Assembly (NCBI GenBank): GCA_965276665.1
Contig: OZ255620.1
Location: 2,976,001 to 3,040,000 of the forward strand
DNA length: 64,000 nucleotides
DNA from: CAWGJC01 sp965276665
Lineage (GTDB): Bacteria; Pseudomonadota; Alphaproteobacteria; Acetobacterales; Acetobacteraceae
Direction: 5' to 3'
Positions 25,314 through 33,856 of this stretch are shown here, in pieces (the stretch's first letter is position 1; each line of letters starts with the position of its first letter). The notes under the pieces are model-generated. The model did not search any database and was not told the origin of the DNA. It saw only the letters and a list, made by a program, of their open reading frames with translations. The translations under genes were made by a program, and so were the position numbers.

Positions 25314-25937
25314 TCAGCTGGCCTCGCCGCCGGAGCAAGCAGGGACGCGGAGGCCGTTGACGAGCAGAGCCACCATGCGCCGCGTCTGAGCGAAGTCGCC
25401 TGAGGCGGCTGTCGAGCAAAGCGACGCCACCGCTCTGAGAAGCTCAGCAGCCGAGATATCGACGTGGATTTCGGCTTCGCCCGCCTGCAGCAAACTCGTC
25501 AAGGATGGTACGAGCCGTGTCTCGAAATATCCGGGCAAGGATTCATAGGCCGGCTCGCCCGAATGCAACGCCGCCGCCAGCCCTCGCTTGGTCGATATCA
25601 AGTCCAGATAACGCTGTATCCAGCGCGAGAGTGCTTCGAATGGCTCATGTTCGGCAGCCAAGATCTTCGCGGCGTGCGCGCAACCATCAACCTCGCGACG
25701 AAAGACGGCGACAATCAAATCAGAGCGTTTTGGAAAACGCCGATAAACGGTACCGATGCCGACACTGGCGCGATCTGCAATCTCCTTTATAGGAGCGTCG
25801 ACTCCCGACGTCGCAAAAACGGCCCCCGCCGCCTCGACCAGGGAATCATAGTTGCGCTGCGCATCGGCCCGAAGCGCTTGATCCGAGCCACCCTGCGCTC
25901 CGTTATCGGCGTTTCGCCTTCTCACCGCACCGTCCAC
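25314..25937 (-). CDS. TetR-family transcriptional regulator
   Basis: About 207 aa from a GTG. The N-terminal HTH is canonical: IKEIADRASVGIGTVYRRFPKRSDLIVAVF. The C-terminal ligand domain has the TetR_C features seen in SDR- and oxidoreductase-controlling members (EPFEALSRWIQRYLDLISTKRG). An in-frame ATG at 26027 exists, but it would place the strong promoter/operator at 25947-25993 inside the coding region. It probably represses the divergent epimerase-like gene. Confidence 0.88.
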   Translation of the reverse strand: MDGAVRRRNADNGAQGGSDQALRADAQRNYDSLVEAAGAVFATSGVDAPIKEIADRASVGIGTVYRRFPKRSDLIVAVFRREVDGCAHAAKILAAEHEPFEALSRWIQRYLDLISTKRGLAAALHSGEPAYESLPGYFETRLVPSLTSLLQAGEAEIHVDISAAELLRAVASLCSTAASGDFAQTRRMVALLVNGLRVPACSGGEAS

Positions 25938-25946
25938 AACTATGCC

Positions 25947-25975
25947 TTGATAAGCGGAAAGCCATTCCGTATAAA
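25947..25975 (+). promoter_or_regulatory. Sigma-70-type promoter for the epimerase-like gene
   Basis: TTGATA (25947-25952), a 17-nt spacer and TATAAA (25970-25975) are close to the housekeeping consensus and stand out in GC-rich DNA. They face the gene starting at 26119, giving a leader of about 135 nt. Confidence 0.65.
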
Positions 25976-25993
25976 ACGGACGGCCATTCCGCT
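25953..25993. promoter_or_regulatory. Operator-like inverted repeat over the promoter
   Basis: AGCGGAA (25953-25959) is mirrored by TTCCGCT (25987-25993), and GCCATTCCG occurs twice inside. The dyad spans the promoter spacer and the -10 box, so a bound TetR dimer would block transcription. Assignment to the adjacent TetR protein is inference. Confidence 0.55.
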
Positions 25994-26118
25994 TAACGTC
26001 GTAGCACGAACGTGCTGCATCGGCCATCGGAGGGAGCGACGATGCACGGCCTGCTTGCTGTCCGCATCAGCCGAGCCGGTACACCGCTCCGAAAGCCAGC
26101 CCATGCAAGAGGTGCAGG

Positions 26119-27030
26119 ATGCGAGTGTTTCTGACGGGCGCCACCGGCTTTGTCGGTTCCTTTCTCGTTCCGGAACTCATCAAAGCAGGCCATCACGTGG
26201 TCGGGCTCAGCCGCTCGGACGCGGGCGCCGAGGCGCTCACCCGTGCCGGGGCGGAGGTGTTCCGCGGCGACGTGAACGACCTGGACCGGCTGCGCACCGC
26301 CGCGGAGGCGGCCGACGGCGTCATCCATGCGGCCTTCAACCACGACTTCTCCAACTTGAAGCAGAACAGCGAGAACGACCGCAAGGTCATCGAGGCGCTG
26401 GGCGAGGCGCTGGCCGGCTCGGACCGGCCGCTCGTCATCAGCTCCGGCACGGGCCTTGCTCGCCGAAAAACCGGCGGCCCGGCGGTAGAGACCGACGATC
26501 ACGTCACCTCGGCCGAGTTCCCCCGCGCAGCCTCCGAGGAGGCGGCCGACGCCGTCATCGCCAAGGGCGGGGCCATGGGCGGCCGCGTGATGGTGATCCG
26601 GCTGTCGCAGGTGCACGACACGCGCCATCAGGGCCGGATCGCACAGCATATCCAGTTGGCGCGGCAACAGGGCCGGGTGGCGTATGTCGGCGAGGGCGAG
26701 AACCGCTTGTCGGCCGTGCACGTCTCCGACGCCGTCCGGCTTTACCGGCTGGCGCTCGAGAAGGGCCAGGCGGGCGCGCGCTACAACGCCGTAGGCGAGG
26801 AAGGTGTCGCCCTGCGCGACATCGCCGAGGTGATCGGTGCGGGGTTGAAGATGCCGGTCGAGTCGATCACGCCGGAGGAGGCGCCGGAGTATTTCGGCTG
26901 GTTGGCGAGCCTCGCACAGATCGATCTTGCGGCCTCCAGCGCGCTGACGCGCCACCGGCTGGGCTGGAGCCCCGCCGGGCCGGACCTGCTGACCGACCTG
27001 CGCAACATGGATTACAGCGCGGCCCCTTAG
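26119..27030 (+). CDS. NAD-dependent epimerase/dehydratase-like SDR
   Basis: 303 aa extended/atypical SDR. GATGFVGSFLVPELIKAGH binds the dinucleotide; then LSRSDAGAEAL, a GDVNDLDRLRTA acidic block and VHVSDAVRLYRLAL near the C-terminal substrate domain. The usual YxxxK is not obvious, as in several SDR-like NAD(P)-binding proteins. It is divergent from the TetR gene and under a strong promoter with an overlapping dyad. The stop codon TAG is made partly from the end of a MITE-like repeat. Confidence 0.85.
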   Translation: MRVFLTGATGFVGSFLVPELIKAGHHVVGLSRSDAGAEALTRAGAEVFRGDVNDLDRLRTAAEAADGVIHAAFNHDFSNLKQNSENDRKVIEALGEALAGSDRPLVISSGTGLARRKTGGPAVETDDHVTSAEFPRAASEEAADAVIAKGGAMGGRVMVIRLSQVHDTRHQGRIAQHIQLARQQGRVAYVGEGENRLSAVHVSDAVRLYRLALEKGQAGARYNAVGEEGVALRDIAEVIGAGLKMPVESITPEEAPEYFGWLASLAQIDLAASSALTRHRLGWSPAGPDLLTDLRNMDYSAAP

Positions 27031-27073
27031 AGGCCGTTCGGAAACGCGCTCTGGCGGCCATCTGACGCGCTTT
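27030..27073. repeat. MITE-like element, GAGCCTG family, truncated copy 4
   Basis: GAGGCCGTTCGGAAACGCGC and TGGCGGCCATCTGACGCGC match one end of the other copies. It begins at TTA (27027-27029), a TNA site, and supplies the final G of the TAG stop of the epimerase-like gene. The rest of the element is missing. Confidence 0.65.
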
Positions 27074-27102
27074 GCCTCCCTCGGCCTTGTGCCGAGGGAG
27101 GC
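27074..27102. terminator. 12-bp perfect hairpin between convergent genes
   Basis: GCCTCCCTCGGC (27074-27085) and GCCGAGGGAGGC (27091-27102) form a perfect stem with loop CTTGT. It lies between the convergent epimerase-like and lpd genes. There is no T run on either side, so it may act through Rho or only as an RNA 3'-end stabiliser. Confidence 0.45.
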
Positions 27103-27146
27103 GGGTCGCATAGGCGCGCCAAGCTGGTCGGAAAGCGCTTCACCCG

Positions 27147-27233
27147 ATGTCTCCAGCGACGATGGAAGTTCTCGAGAAGGATGCGCTCAAGGTCCTGGCC
27201 GATGGCGGCTACTCCAACGCCCAAGTGTCGCCG
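27147..27233 (+). pseudogene. Transposase fragment (IS1182-like)
   Basis: The frame encodes MEVLEKDALKVLADGGYSNAQ. The LADGGYSN block resembles the DDE-domain motif of IS1182/IS5-superfamily transposases. Nothing else of the element survives before the lpd 3' end. This is a motif-level identification only. Confidence 0.35.
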
Positions 27234-27276
27234 AGTTCTGGCACGGCCTGGGGCAACGCCCCCGCTCTCGCGTCCA

Positions 27277-28686
27277 TCAGATATGGATGGCGCGGTTGGA
27301 GGTGGCGAGGGCGGCTTCCTTGACGGCCTCGCTGAGGCTGGGGTGGGCGTGGGAGGTGCGGGCGATGTCCTCGCCGCTGGCGCCGAATTCGAGCGCGGTG
27401 ACGAGTTCGGCGATCAGGGTTCCGGCGTCGGGGCCGATGATATGGGCGCCGAGGATGCGGTCGGTGGCGGCATCGGTGAGGATTTTCACGAACCCGTCCG
27501 TGTCGCCCATGGCGCGGGCGCGGCCGTTGGCGGTGAACGGGAATTTGCCGACCGTGTAGGCGGTGCCGGCGTCTTTCAGCTGTTCCTCGGTCTGCCCGAC
27601 GGAGGCGACTTCCGGCCAAGTGTAGACCACGCCGGGGATGGCGCCGTAATTCACGTGCCCGGCCTGGCCCGCGATGATTTCCGCGCAGGCGATGCCTTCC
27701 TCTTCCGCCTTGTGGGCGAGCATCGGCCCGGCGAGCACGTCGCCGATGGCGTAGATGCCTTGGGTGGTGGTGGCGAAATGCGCGTCCACGCGGATGCGGC
27801 CGCGCTCGTCGGTCTGCACGCCGGCTTCCGCGAGGCCGAGGCCTTCGGTGTAGGGGCGGCGGCCGATGGCGACGAGGACGATATCGGCGTCGAGCGTTTC
27901 GGCGGGCCCCCCGTTGGCGGGTTCGCCCCCCTTGGCGGGTTCGAGGGTGAGGCTGACGCCGGATTTGCCGGCTTTGACGCCGGTCACTTTCGTGCCGAGG
28001 CGGAACTTGACGCCCTGCTTGCCGAGGATGCGCTCAAAGGCGCGGCCGATCTCGCCGTCCATGCCGGGCACGAGCCGGTCGAGGAATTCGACGACGGTGA
28101 CCTCCGCGCCGAGCCGGCGCCAAACCGAGCCGAGCTCGAGCCCGATATAGCCCCCGCCGATCACCACCATCCGCTTCGGCACGGCGCCGAGCTCGAGGCC
28201 GCCGGTGGAGGTGACGATGCGCTTCTCATCGACCGGCACGCCGGGCAGCGGGATGCTTTCGCTGCCGGTGGCGATGACGATGTGCTTCGCGTCGTATTCG
28301 GTGCCCTCGACGGCGACGCGGCCGGGCGCGGCGATGCGGCCGGCGCCCTTGAGCCACGCGACCTTGTTCTTGCGGAACAGGAACTCGACGCCCTTGACGT
28401 TGGCCGACACCACCTCGCCCTTGCGCGCCATCATGCGGCCGAGATCGAAGCCGATATCCTTGATGATGATGCCGTGATCGGCGAAGCCATGGCCGGCGGC
28501 GACGAAATTCTCCGAGGATTGCAGCAGCGCCTTGGAGGGAATGCAGCCGATGTTGAGGCAGGTGCCGCCGAGCGTCTCCCGCTTCTCGACGCAGGCGGTC
28601 TTCAGCCCGAGCTGGGCCGCGCGGATGGCGCAGACATAGCCGCCGGGACCGCCGCCGATGACGATGACGTCGAAAGACTCAGCCAT
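27277..28686 (-). CDS. lpd: Dihydrolipoyl dehydrogenase (E3)
   Basis: 469 aa flavoprotein that reoxidises the dihydrolipoyl groups of SucB with NAD+. FAD site DVIVIGGGPGGYVCAIRAAQ, redox disulfide GGTCLNIGCIPSK, NAD site VVIGGGYIGLELGSVW, and C-terminal catalytic HAHPSLSEA are all present. Around residues 250-265 a hexapeptide EPAKGG/EPANGG is duplicated by an 18-nt tandem repeat, in a surface loop of the NAD domain. It is the last gene of the mdh-suc operon, 3 nt after sucB. Confidence 0.96.
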   Translation of the reverse strand: MAESFDVIVIGGGPGGYVCAIRAAQLGLKTACVEKRETLGGTCLNIGCIPSKALLQSSENFVAAGHGFADHGIIIKDIGFDLGRMMARKGEVVSANVKGVEFLFRKNKVAWLKGAGRIAAPGRVAVEGTEYDAKHIVIATGSESIPLPGVPVDEKRIVTSTGGLELGAVPKRMVVIGGGYIGLELGSVWRRLGAEVTVVEFLDRLVPGMDGEIGRAFERILGKQGVKFRLGTKVTGVKAGKSGVSLTLEPAKGGEPANGGPAETLDADIVLVAIGRRPYTEGLGLAEAGVQTDERGRIRVDAHFATTTQGIYAIGDVLAGPMLAHKAEEEGIACAEIIAGQAGHVNYGAIPGVVYTWPEVASVGQTEEQLKDAGTAYTVGKFPFTANGRARAMGDTDGFVKILTDAATDRILGAHIIGPDAGTLIAELVTALEFGASGEDIARTSHAHPSLSEAVKEAALATSNRAIHI

Positions 28687-28689
28687 CGG

Positions 28690-30000
28690 TCAAACGCCCA
28701 GCAGCAGGCGGCGCGGATCCTCGACGGATTCCTTGATGCGGACCAGGAAGGAGACCGCCTCCTTCCCGTCGACGATGCGGTGGTCGTAGGAGACGGCGAG
28801 ATACATCATCGGCCGGATCTCGACCTTGCCGCCGATCGCCATCGGGCGGTCCTGGATCTTGTGCATGCCGAGGATCGCCGATTGCGGGGGGTTCAGGATC
28901 GGCGTCGACATCAGCGAGCCGTAAGTGCCGCCATTGGTGATGCTGAACGTGCCGCCGGCCAGCTCGTCGAGCTTGAGGCTGCCGTCGCGGGCGCGGCGGC
29001 CAAAACCCGAAATCGCCGTCTCGATCTCGGCGAAGCTCAGCCGGTCGGCATCGCGGATCACCGGGACGACCAGGCCGTTCGCGCCGCCGACGGCGATGCC
29101 CATGTGGACGAAGTGCTTGTAGACGATCTCGTCGCCGTCGATCTCGGCGTTCACCGCGGGGAATTCCTGCAGCGCGACGATGGCGGCGCGGACGAAGAAC
29201 GACATGAAGCCGAGGCGCACGCCGCCGTTCCGCTTCTCGAACGCCTCGCGGTACTCCGCGCGCAGCGCCATCACCGCGCTCATATCCACCTCGTTGAAGG
29301 TGGTGAGCATGGCGGCGGTGTTCTGCGCCTCCTTGAGGCGGGCCGCGATGGTGCGGCGGAGCCGCGTCATCTTCACCCGTTCCTCGCGCGGGTCGTCGCT
29401 CTCCGGGCCGCGCGGCGCGCGGGGGGCGGGTGCGGGCGCGGGTGCCGAGGCGGATGCGGCGGCTTCCGGGCGGCTCAGGAAGGCGAGCACGTCGCCCTTG
29501 GTGATGCGCCCGTCCTTGCCGCTGCCCGCGCCGAGCTGCTCGCCGGAGACGCTGCGCTCGGTCATCATCTTGGCGGCGGCCGGGAAGGGCGCGTGCCCGG
29601 CGACATCCGCCGGCGGCGTGGCCGGACGGGAGACCGGGCCGGGGGTGGGCGGCGGCGGGTTGACGCCGCCGCGCTGGGGCGCGGGCGCGGCACCTTCCGG
29701 CGCCGGTTTCGGGGGCGCCGCCTGCGATGGGGCCGCCGGCTTGGCGGCCGGCTTGCCGGCGGCGCCGGCCTCCACCGTGCCGAGCACCGCGCCGACCTCC
29801 ACCTCCGCGCCCTCGGCCGCGCTCACATCGGCGAGCGTGCCCGCTTCGGGCGCGTTGACCTCCACCGTGACCTTGTCGGTCTCGAGCTCGACCAGCGGCT
29901 CGTCGGCGGCGACCGCCTCTCCGGCCTGCTTCAGCCAGCGCGCCACCGTCGCGGTGGTGACGCTCTCTCCCAGGCTCGGAACCTTGATCTCGGTGGCCAT
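28690..30000 (-). CDS. sucB: 2-oxoglutarate dehydrogenase E2, dihydrolipoyl succinyltransferase
   Basis: 436 aa. An N-terminal lipoyl domain comes first (MATEIKVPSLGESV...; lipoylated Lys in ELETDKVTVEV). A long Ala/Pro linker, a peripheral-subunit binding domain (GAGSGKDGRITKGDVLAF) and the C-terminal acyltransferase core with catalytic VSYDHRIVDGKEAV (H-x-x-x-D-G) follow. It transfers the succinyl group to CoA. It follows sucA by 20 nt. Confidence 0.96.
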   Translation of the reverse strand: MATEIKVPSLGESVTTATVARWLKQAGEAVAADEPLVELETDKVTVEVNAPEAGTLADVSAAEGAEVEVGAVLGTVEAGAAGKPAAKPAAPSQAAPPKPAPEGAAPAPQRGGVNPPPPTPGPVSRPATPPADVAGHAPFPAAAKMMTERSVSGEQLGAGSGKDGRITKGDVLAFLSRPEAAASASAPAPAPAPRAPRGPESDDPREERVKMTRLRRTIAARLKEAQNTAAMLTTFNEVDMSAVMALRAEYREAFEKRNGGVRLGFMSFFVRAAIVALQEFPAVNAEIDGDEIVYKHFVHMGIAVGGANGLVVPVIRDADRLSFAEIETAISGFGRRARDGSLKLDELAGGTFSITNGGTYGSLMSTPILNPPQSAILGMHKIQDRPMAIGGKVEIRPMMYLAVSYDHRIVDGKEAVSFLVRIKESVEDPRRLLLGV

Positions 30001-30020
30001 CGGCTTCCTCGAAAACAGCG

Positions 30021-32882
30021 TCAGTTGAGGCCGAGCGCGTCGCGCACCAGCGCCGCCTGCTCCGCCGCATGGGTCTTGGCGAGGCCGGTCGCCGGGCTCG
30101 CCGCCTCGGCGCGCCCGACATAGAGCGGCCGGCCGGATTTCTGCTTGAGGCCGGTCAGCACCGCCTCGATCCGCCGGTCGACGAAGGTCCAGCCGCCCAT
30201 ATTGGCCGGCTCCTCCTGGCACCAGACGATCTCCGCATTGGCGTAGGGCTTCAGCACCTCGCCGAGCTCGCCGGCGGGGAAGGGATGGATCTGCTCCATC
30301 CGCACCAGCGCCACGTCCTCGACCTTCTTGTCCCGCCGCTCGGCGAGCAGGTCGTAATACACCTTGCCGCTGCTGATGACGACGCGCCTGACCTTCTTCG
30401 GCGCGGCGATCGCGTCGTTCTCGGCGATCACCGGCAGGAAGGACGTGCCCTCCGCCATGTCGGCCAGGCGCGAGACGGCAAGCTTGTGCCGCAGCAGACT
30501 CTTCGGCGTCATGATGATCAGCGGCTTGCGGTACGGGCGCTTCAGCTGGCGGCGCAGCGCGTGGAAGTAGTTGGACGGCGTGGTGAAGTTGCACACCGCC
30601 ATGTTGTTCTCGGCGCAGAGCTGCAGCCAGCGCTCCAGCCGCGCGGAGGAATGCTCCGGCCCCTGCCCCTCATAGCCGTGCGGGAGCAGCAGGGTGAGGC
30701 CCGACATGCGGAGCCATTTGGTCTCGCCCGAGGCGAGGAACTGGTCGATGATCACCTGCGCGCCGTTGGCGAAATCGCCGAACTGGCCTTCCCACAGCAC
30801 GAGGTTGTGCGGTTCGGCGAGCGAGTAGCCGTATTCGAAGCCGAGCACGCCGGCTTCGGACAGCAGCGAGTTGTAGACCTCGAACGGCCCCTGCTTCGGC
30901 GCGATGTTGTTGAGCGGCACGTATTCGTTCTGGTTCGTCTGGTCGATCAGCACCGCGTGGCGATGGCTGAACGTGCCGCGCTGGCAATCCTCGCCCGAGA
31001 GGCGGACGCGATGGCCGTCGAGCAGCAGCGTGCCGAAGGCGAGCGCCTCGCCGGTCGCCCAGTCGATGCCCTCGCCGCTCTCGATCATCTGCCGCTTGGC
31101 CTCGAGCTGGCGGGCGATCTTCGGGTTGAGGTCGAAGCCTTCCGGCACGCGCGAGAGGGCGGCGCCGACCTCGCGCAGCGCGGCATCGGTGGCCGCGGTC
31201 GCGCCATCCTGGCTGTCGGGCTTGCCGACGCCGGCCCAATGGCCTTCCAGCCAGTCCGCCTTGTTCGGCCGATAGGATTGCGCCGCCTTGTAGGCGTCCT
31301 CGAGCTGGGCGGCGAACCCGTCCCACATCGCGCGACTGTCTGCTTCCGGCACCGTCCCGTCGGCGGCCAGCGCCTCGGCGTAGAGGGCGCGCGTGGTCTT
31401 CTGCGCGCGGATCTGGTTGTACATGATCGGCTGGGTGAAGGCCGGCTCGTCCGTCTCGTTATGGCCATGCCGGCGATAGCAGACGATGTCGAGCACGATG
31501 TCGCAGCCGAACGCCATGCGGAACTCGGCCGACATCCGGGCGGCGAACACCACCGCTTCCGGATCGTCCCCGTTCACGTGCAGGATCGGCGACTGGACCG
31601 ATTTCGCGACGTCGGTGCAGTAGAGGCCGGAATAGGCATGCGCGGGCAGGGTGGTGAAGCCGATCTGGTTGTTCACCACGATATGCACCGTGCCGCCGGT
31701 GCGGTAGCCGATGAGCTGGCTCATCGCCAGCGTCTCGTAGACCAGGCCTTGCCCGGCGAAGGCGGCATCGCCATGCATCAGCACGCCCATTACCGAGCGC
31801 CGCGCCTCGGTGTCGCCCGCCGCATCCTGCCGCGCGCGCACCTTGCCGGCCACCACCGGATCCACGGCTTCCAAATGCGACGGGTTCGGTTGCAGCGAGA
31901 TATGCACCGAGCGGCCGGCGATCTCGGCGTCGGTCGAGGTGCCGAGATGGTATTTCACGTCGCCCGAGCCCTGCACGTCGTCGGGCTTGAAGGAGACGCC
32001 GCCGAACTCGCTGAACACCGCGGTGAACGGCTTGCGCACGATGTTGACCAGCGTGTTGAGCCGGCCGCGATGCGGCATGCCGATCGCCACCTCGTTCACG
32101 CCGGCGCGCACCGCGGTGTCGATCATCGCGTGCAGCGCCGGGATGGTGACCTCGCCGCCCTCCAGCCCGAACCGCTTGGTGCCGACATAGCGCTTCTGGC
32201 AGAACGCCTCGAACCCTTCCGACTCGGTGAGCTGGCCCAGGATCGCGCGGCGCTCCTCGGCGGCGAACCCGCCGCGCCAGGGCGCGCCTTCCATCCTGGC
32301 CTGGATCCAGGTCTTCTGGTCCGGATCCTGGATGTGCATGAACTCGGCGCCGATCGCGCCGCAATAGCTCCCGCGCAGCACGCCCATGATCTCCCGCACC
32401 GTCGCGGTGTCGCGGCCGAGCACGCCGTCGATGAAGACCGGGCGGTCGAGATCGGCCTCGGAAAACCCGTAGCTCGCCGGGTCGAGCTCGGCATGCGGCT
32501 TGGGCACCTGCAGGCCGAGCGGGTCGAGCTGCGCCTCCAGATGGCCGCGCACCCGGTAGGCGCGGATCAGCATCAGCGCGCGGATGCTGTCGGCGGCGGC
32601 GGCGCGCGCCTGCTCGGCGGAAATGCCGCCGGCCGCGCCGTTGGCCCTGGCGGCGGGCTTGGCGGGTTCCGGCTCGGGCTCGAAGAGCGGGCGGCGCGGC
32701 GCCCAGGAGGCGCCGATCGCGTCTTCGAGGACCGCGCGCGCCTCGTCGTTCAACGCCGCGAACAGATCGGCGAAGCTCGCATCGACCGCGCCGGGATCGG
32801 CCACCCAGCGGGCGTAGAGATCGGCGATGAACGCCGCGTTGCCGCCATTGAAGGCGGTTGCAAGAATATCGACCCCGGCCAT
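30021..32882 (-). CDS. sucA: 2-oxoglutarate dehydrogenase E1
   Basis: 953 aa, the usual length. Thiamine-diphosphate enzyme decarboxylating 2-oxoglutarate. Conserved regions are GMPHRGRLNTLVNIV, HLGTSTDAEI, HGDAAFAGQGLVYETL, VVNNQIGFTTLP, the cofactor segment CYRRHGHNETDEPAFTQP and LLPHGYEGQGPEHSSAR. I start at MAGVDILATAFNGGN because upstream in-frame residues are Arg-rich and unlike the family. It lies 97 nt downstream of sucD within the operon. Confidence 0.96.
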   Translation of the reverse strand: MAGVDILATAFNGGNAAFIADLYARWVADPGAVDASFADLFAALNDEARAVLEDAIGASWAPRRPLFEPEPEPAKPAARANGAAGGISAEQARAAAADSIRALMLIRAYRVRGHLEAQLDPLGLQVPKPHAELDPASYGFSEADLDRPVFIDGVLGRDTATVREIMGVLRGSYCGAIGAEFMHIQDPDQKTWIQARMEGAPWRGGFAAEERRAILGQLTESEGFEAFCQKRYVGTKRFGLEGGEVTIPALHAMIDTAVRAGVNEVAIGMPHRGRLNTLVNIVRKPFTAVFSEFGGVSFKPDDVQGSGDVKYHLGTSTDAEIAGRSVHISLQPNPSHLEAVDPVVAGKVRARQDAAGDTEARRSVMGVLMHGDAAFAGQGLVYETLAMSQLIGYRTGGTVHIVVNNQIGFTTLPAHAYSGLYCTDVAKSVQSPILHVNGDDPEAVVFAARMSAEFRMAFGCDIVLDIVCYRRHGHNETDEPAFTQPIMYNQIRAQKTTRALYAEALAADGTVPEADSRAMWDGFAAQLEDAYKAAQSYRPNKADWLEGHWAGVGKPDSQDGATAATDAALREVGAALSRVPEGFDLNPKIARQLEAKRQMIESGEGIDWATGEALAFGTLLLDGHRVRLSGEDCQRGTFSHRHAVLIDQTNQNEYVPLNNIAPKQGPFEVYNSLLSEAGVLGFEYGYSLAEPHNLVLWEGQFGDFANGAQVIIDQFLASGETKWLRMSGLTLLLPHGYEGQGPEHSSARLERWLQLCAENNMAVCNFTTPSNYFHALRRQLKRPYRKPLIIMTPKSLLRHKLAVSRLADMAEGTSFLPVIAENDAIAAPKKVRRVVISSGKVYYDLLAERRDKKVEDVALVRMEQIHPFPAGELGEVLKPYANAEIVWCQEEPANMGGWTFVDRRIEAVLTGLKQKSGRPLYVGRAEAASPATGLAKTHAAEQAALVRDALGLN

Positions 32883-32979
32883 GCCTACTCTCCTCGAACC
32901 GCGCGCACGGATTTCTCCGGATCTGGTACCGCGATCATGGCAGGGAAACGGCGCCGGCCGTGTGTTCCCTGCATGGCGG

Positions 32980-33855
32980 TCAGCCCCGCAGCGCCTTGAC
33001 CATGGTCTCGCCGAGCGCCGCCGGGCTTTGCGAGACATGGATGCCGGCGCTTCGCATCGCGTCGAACTTGGCCTCCGCGGTGTCCCGCCCGCCCGAGATC
33101 ACCGCGCCGGCATGGCCCATCCGCCGCCCCTTGGGCGCGGTGGCGCCGGCGATGAAGCCGACAACGGGCTTCTTCACCCGGTTCGACCCCAGGAACTCGG
33201 CGGCGTCGATCTCGCTCGCGCCGCCGATCTCGCCGATCATGATGATCGCCTCGGTCTCGGGATCGGCCAGGAACATCTCCAGCACCTCGATGAAATCGGT
33301 GCCCTTCACCGGGTCGCCGCCGATGCCCACGCAGCTGCTCTGGCCGAGTCCGGCGGCGGTGGTCTGCGCCACCGCCTCATAGGTCAGCGTGCCGGAGCGC
33401 GAGACGATGCCGATCCGGCCGCGCCGGTGGATATGCCCCGGCATGATGCCGATCTTGCAGGCATCAGGCGTGATCACGCCCGGGCAGTTGGGCCCGATCA
33501 GCCGGGACTCCGAGCTGCCCAGCACCCGCTTCACCCGCACCATGTCGAGCACCGGGATGCCCTCGGTGATGCAGGCGATTAGCGGGATGCCGGCATCGAT
33601 CGCCTCCAGGATGGCGTCGGCGGCGAAGGGCGGCGGGACATAGATGCCGGTCGCCGTCGCGCCGGTCTTCGCCACCGCCTCGGCCACCGTGTCGAACACC
33701 GGCAGGTCGAGATGGGTGGAGCCGCCCTTGCCCGGCGTCACCCCGCCGACGACCTTGGTGCCGTAGGCGATCGCCTGCTCGCTGTGGAACGTGCCCTGCG
33801 CGCCGGTGAAGCCCTGGGTGATGACGCGCGTATCGGCATCGACGAGGATCGCCAT
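32980..33855 (-). CDS. sucD: Succinyl-CoA synthetase alpha subunit
   Basis: 291 aa. The CoA-binding Rossmann start is GFTGAQGTFHSEQAIAYG, with VGGVTPGKGG. The phosphorylated active-site His is in MGHAGAVISGGRDTAEAK near residue 246. With SucC it makes ATP or GTP from succinyl-CoA. It starts one base after the sucC stop. Confidence 0.96.
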   Translation of the reverse strand: MAILVDADTRVITQGFTGAQGTFHSEQAIAYGTKVVGGVTPGKGGSTHLDLPVFDTVAEAVAKTGATATGIYVPPPFAADAILEAIDAGIPLIACITEGIPVLDMVRVKRVLGSSESRLIGPNCPGVITPDACKIGIMPGHIHRRGRIGIVSRSGTLTYEAVAQTTAAGLGQSSCVGIGGDPVKGTDFIEVLEMFLADPETEAIIMIGEIGGASEIDAAEFLGSNRVKKPVVGFIAGATAPKGRRMGHAGAVISGGRDTAEAKFDAMRSAGIHVSQSPAALGETMVKALRG

Positions 33856-33856
33856 C

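Noticed and set aside
27181..33000. Two ~980-codon open frames antisense to lpd, sucB and sucA
   Set aside because: They are shadows of strongly coding TCA-cycle genes; no recognisable domain in either.
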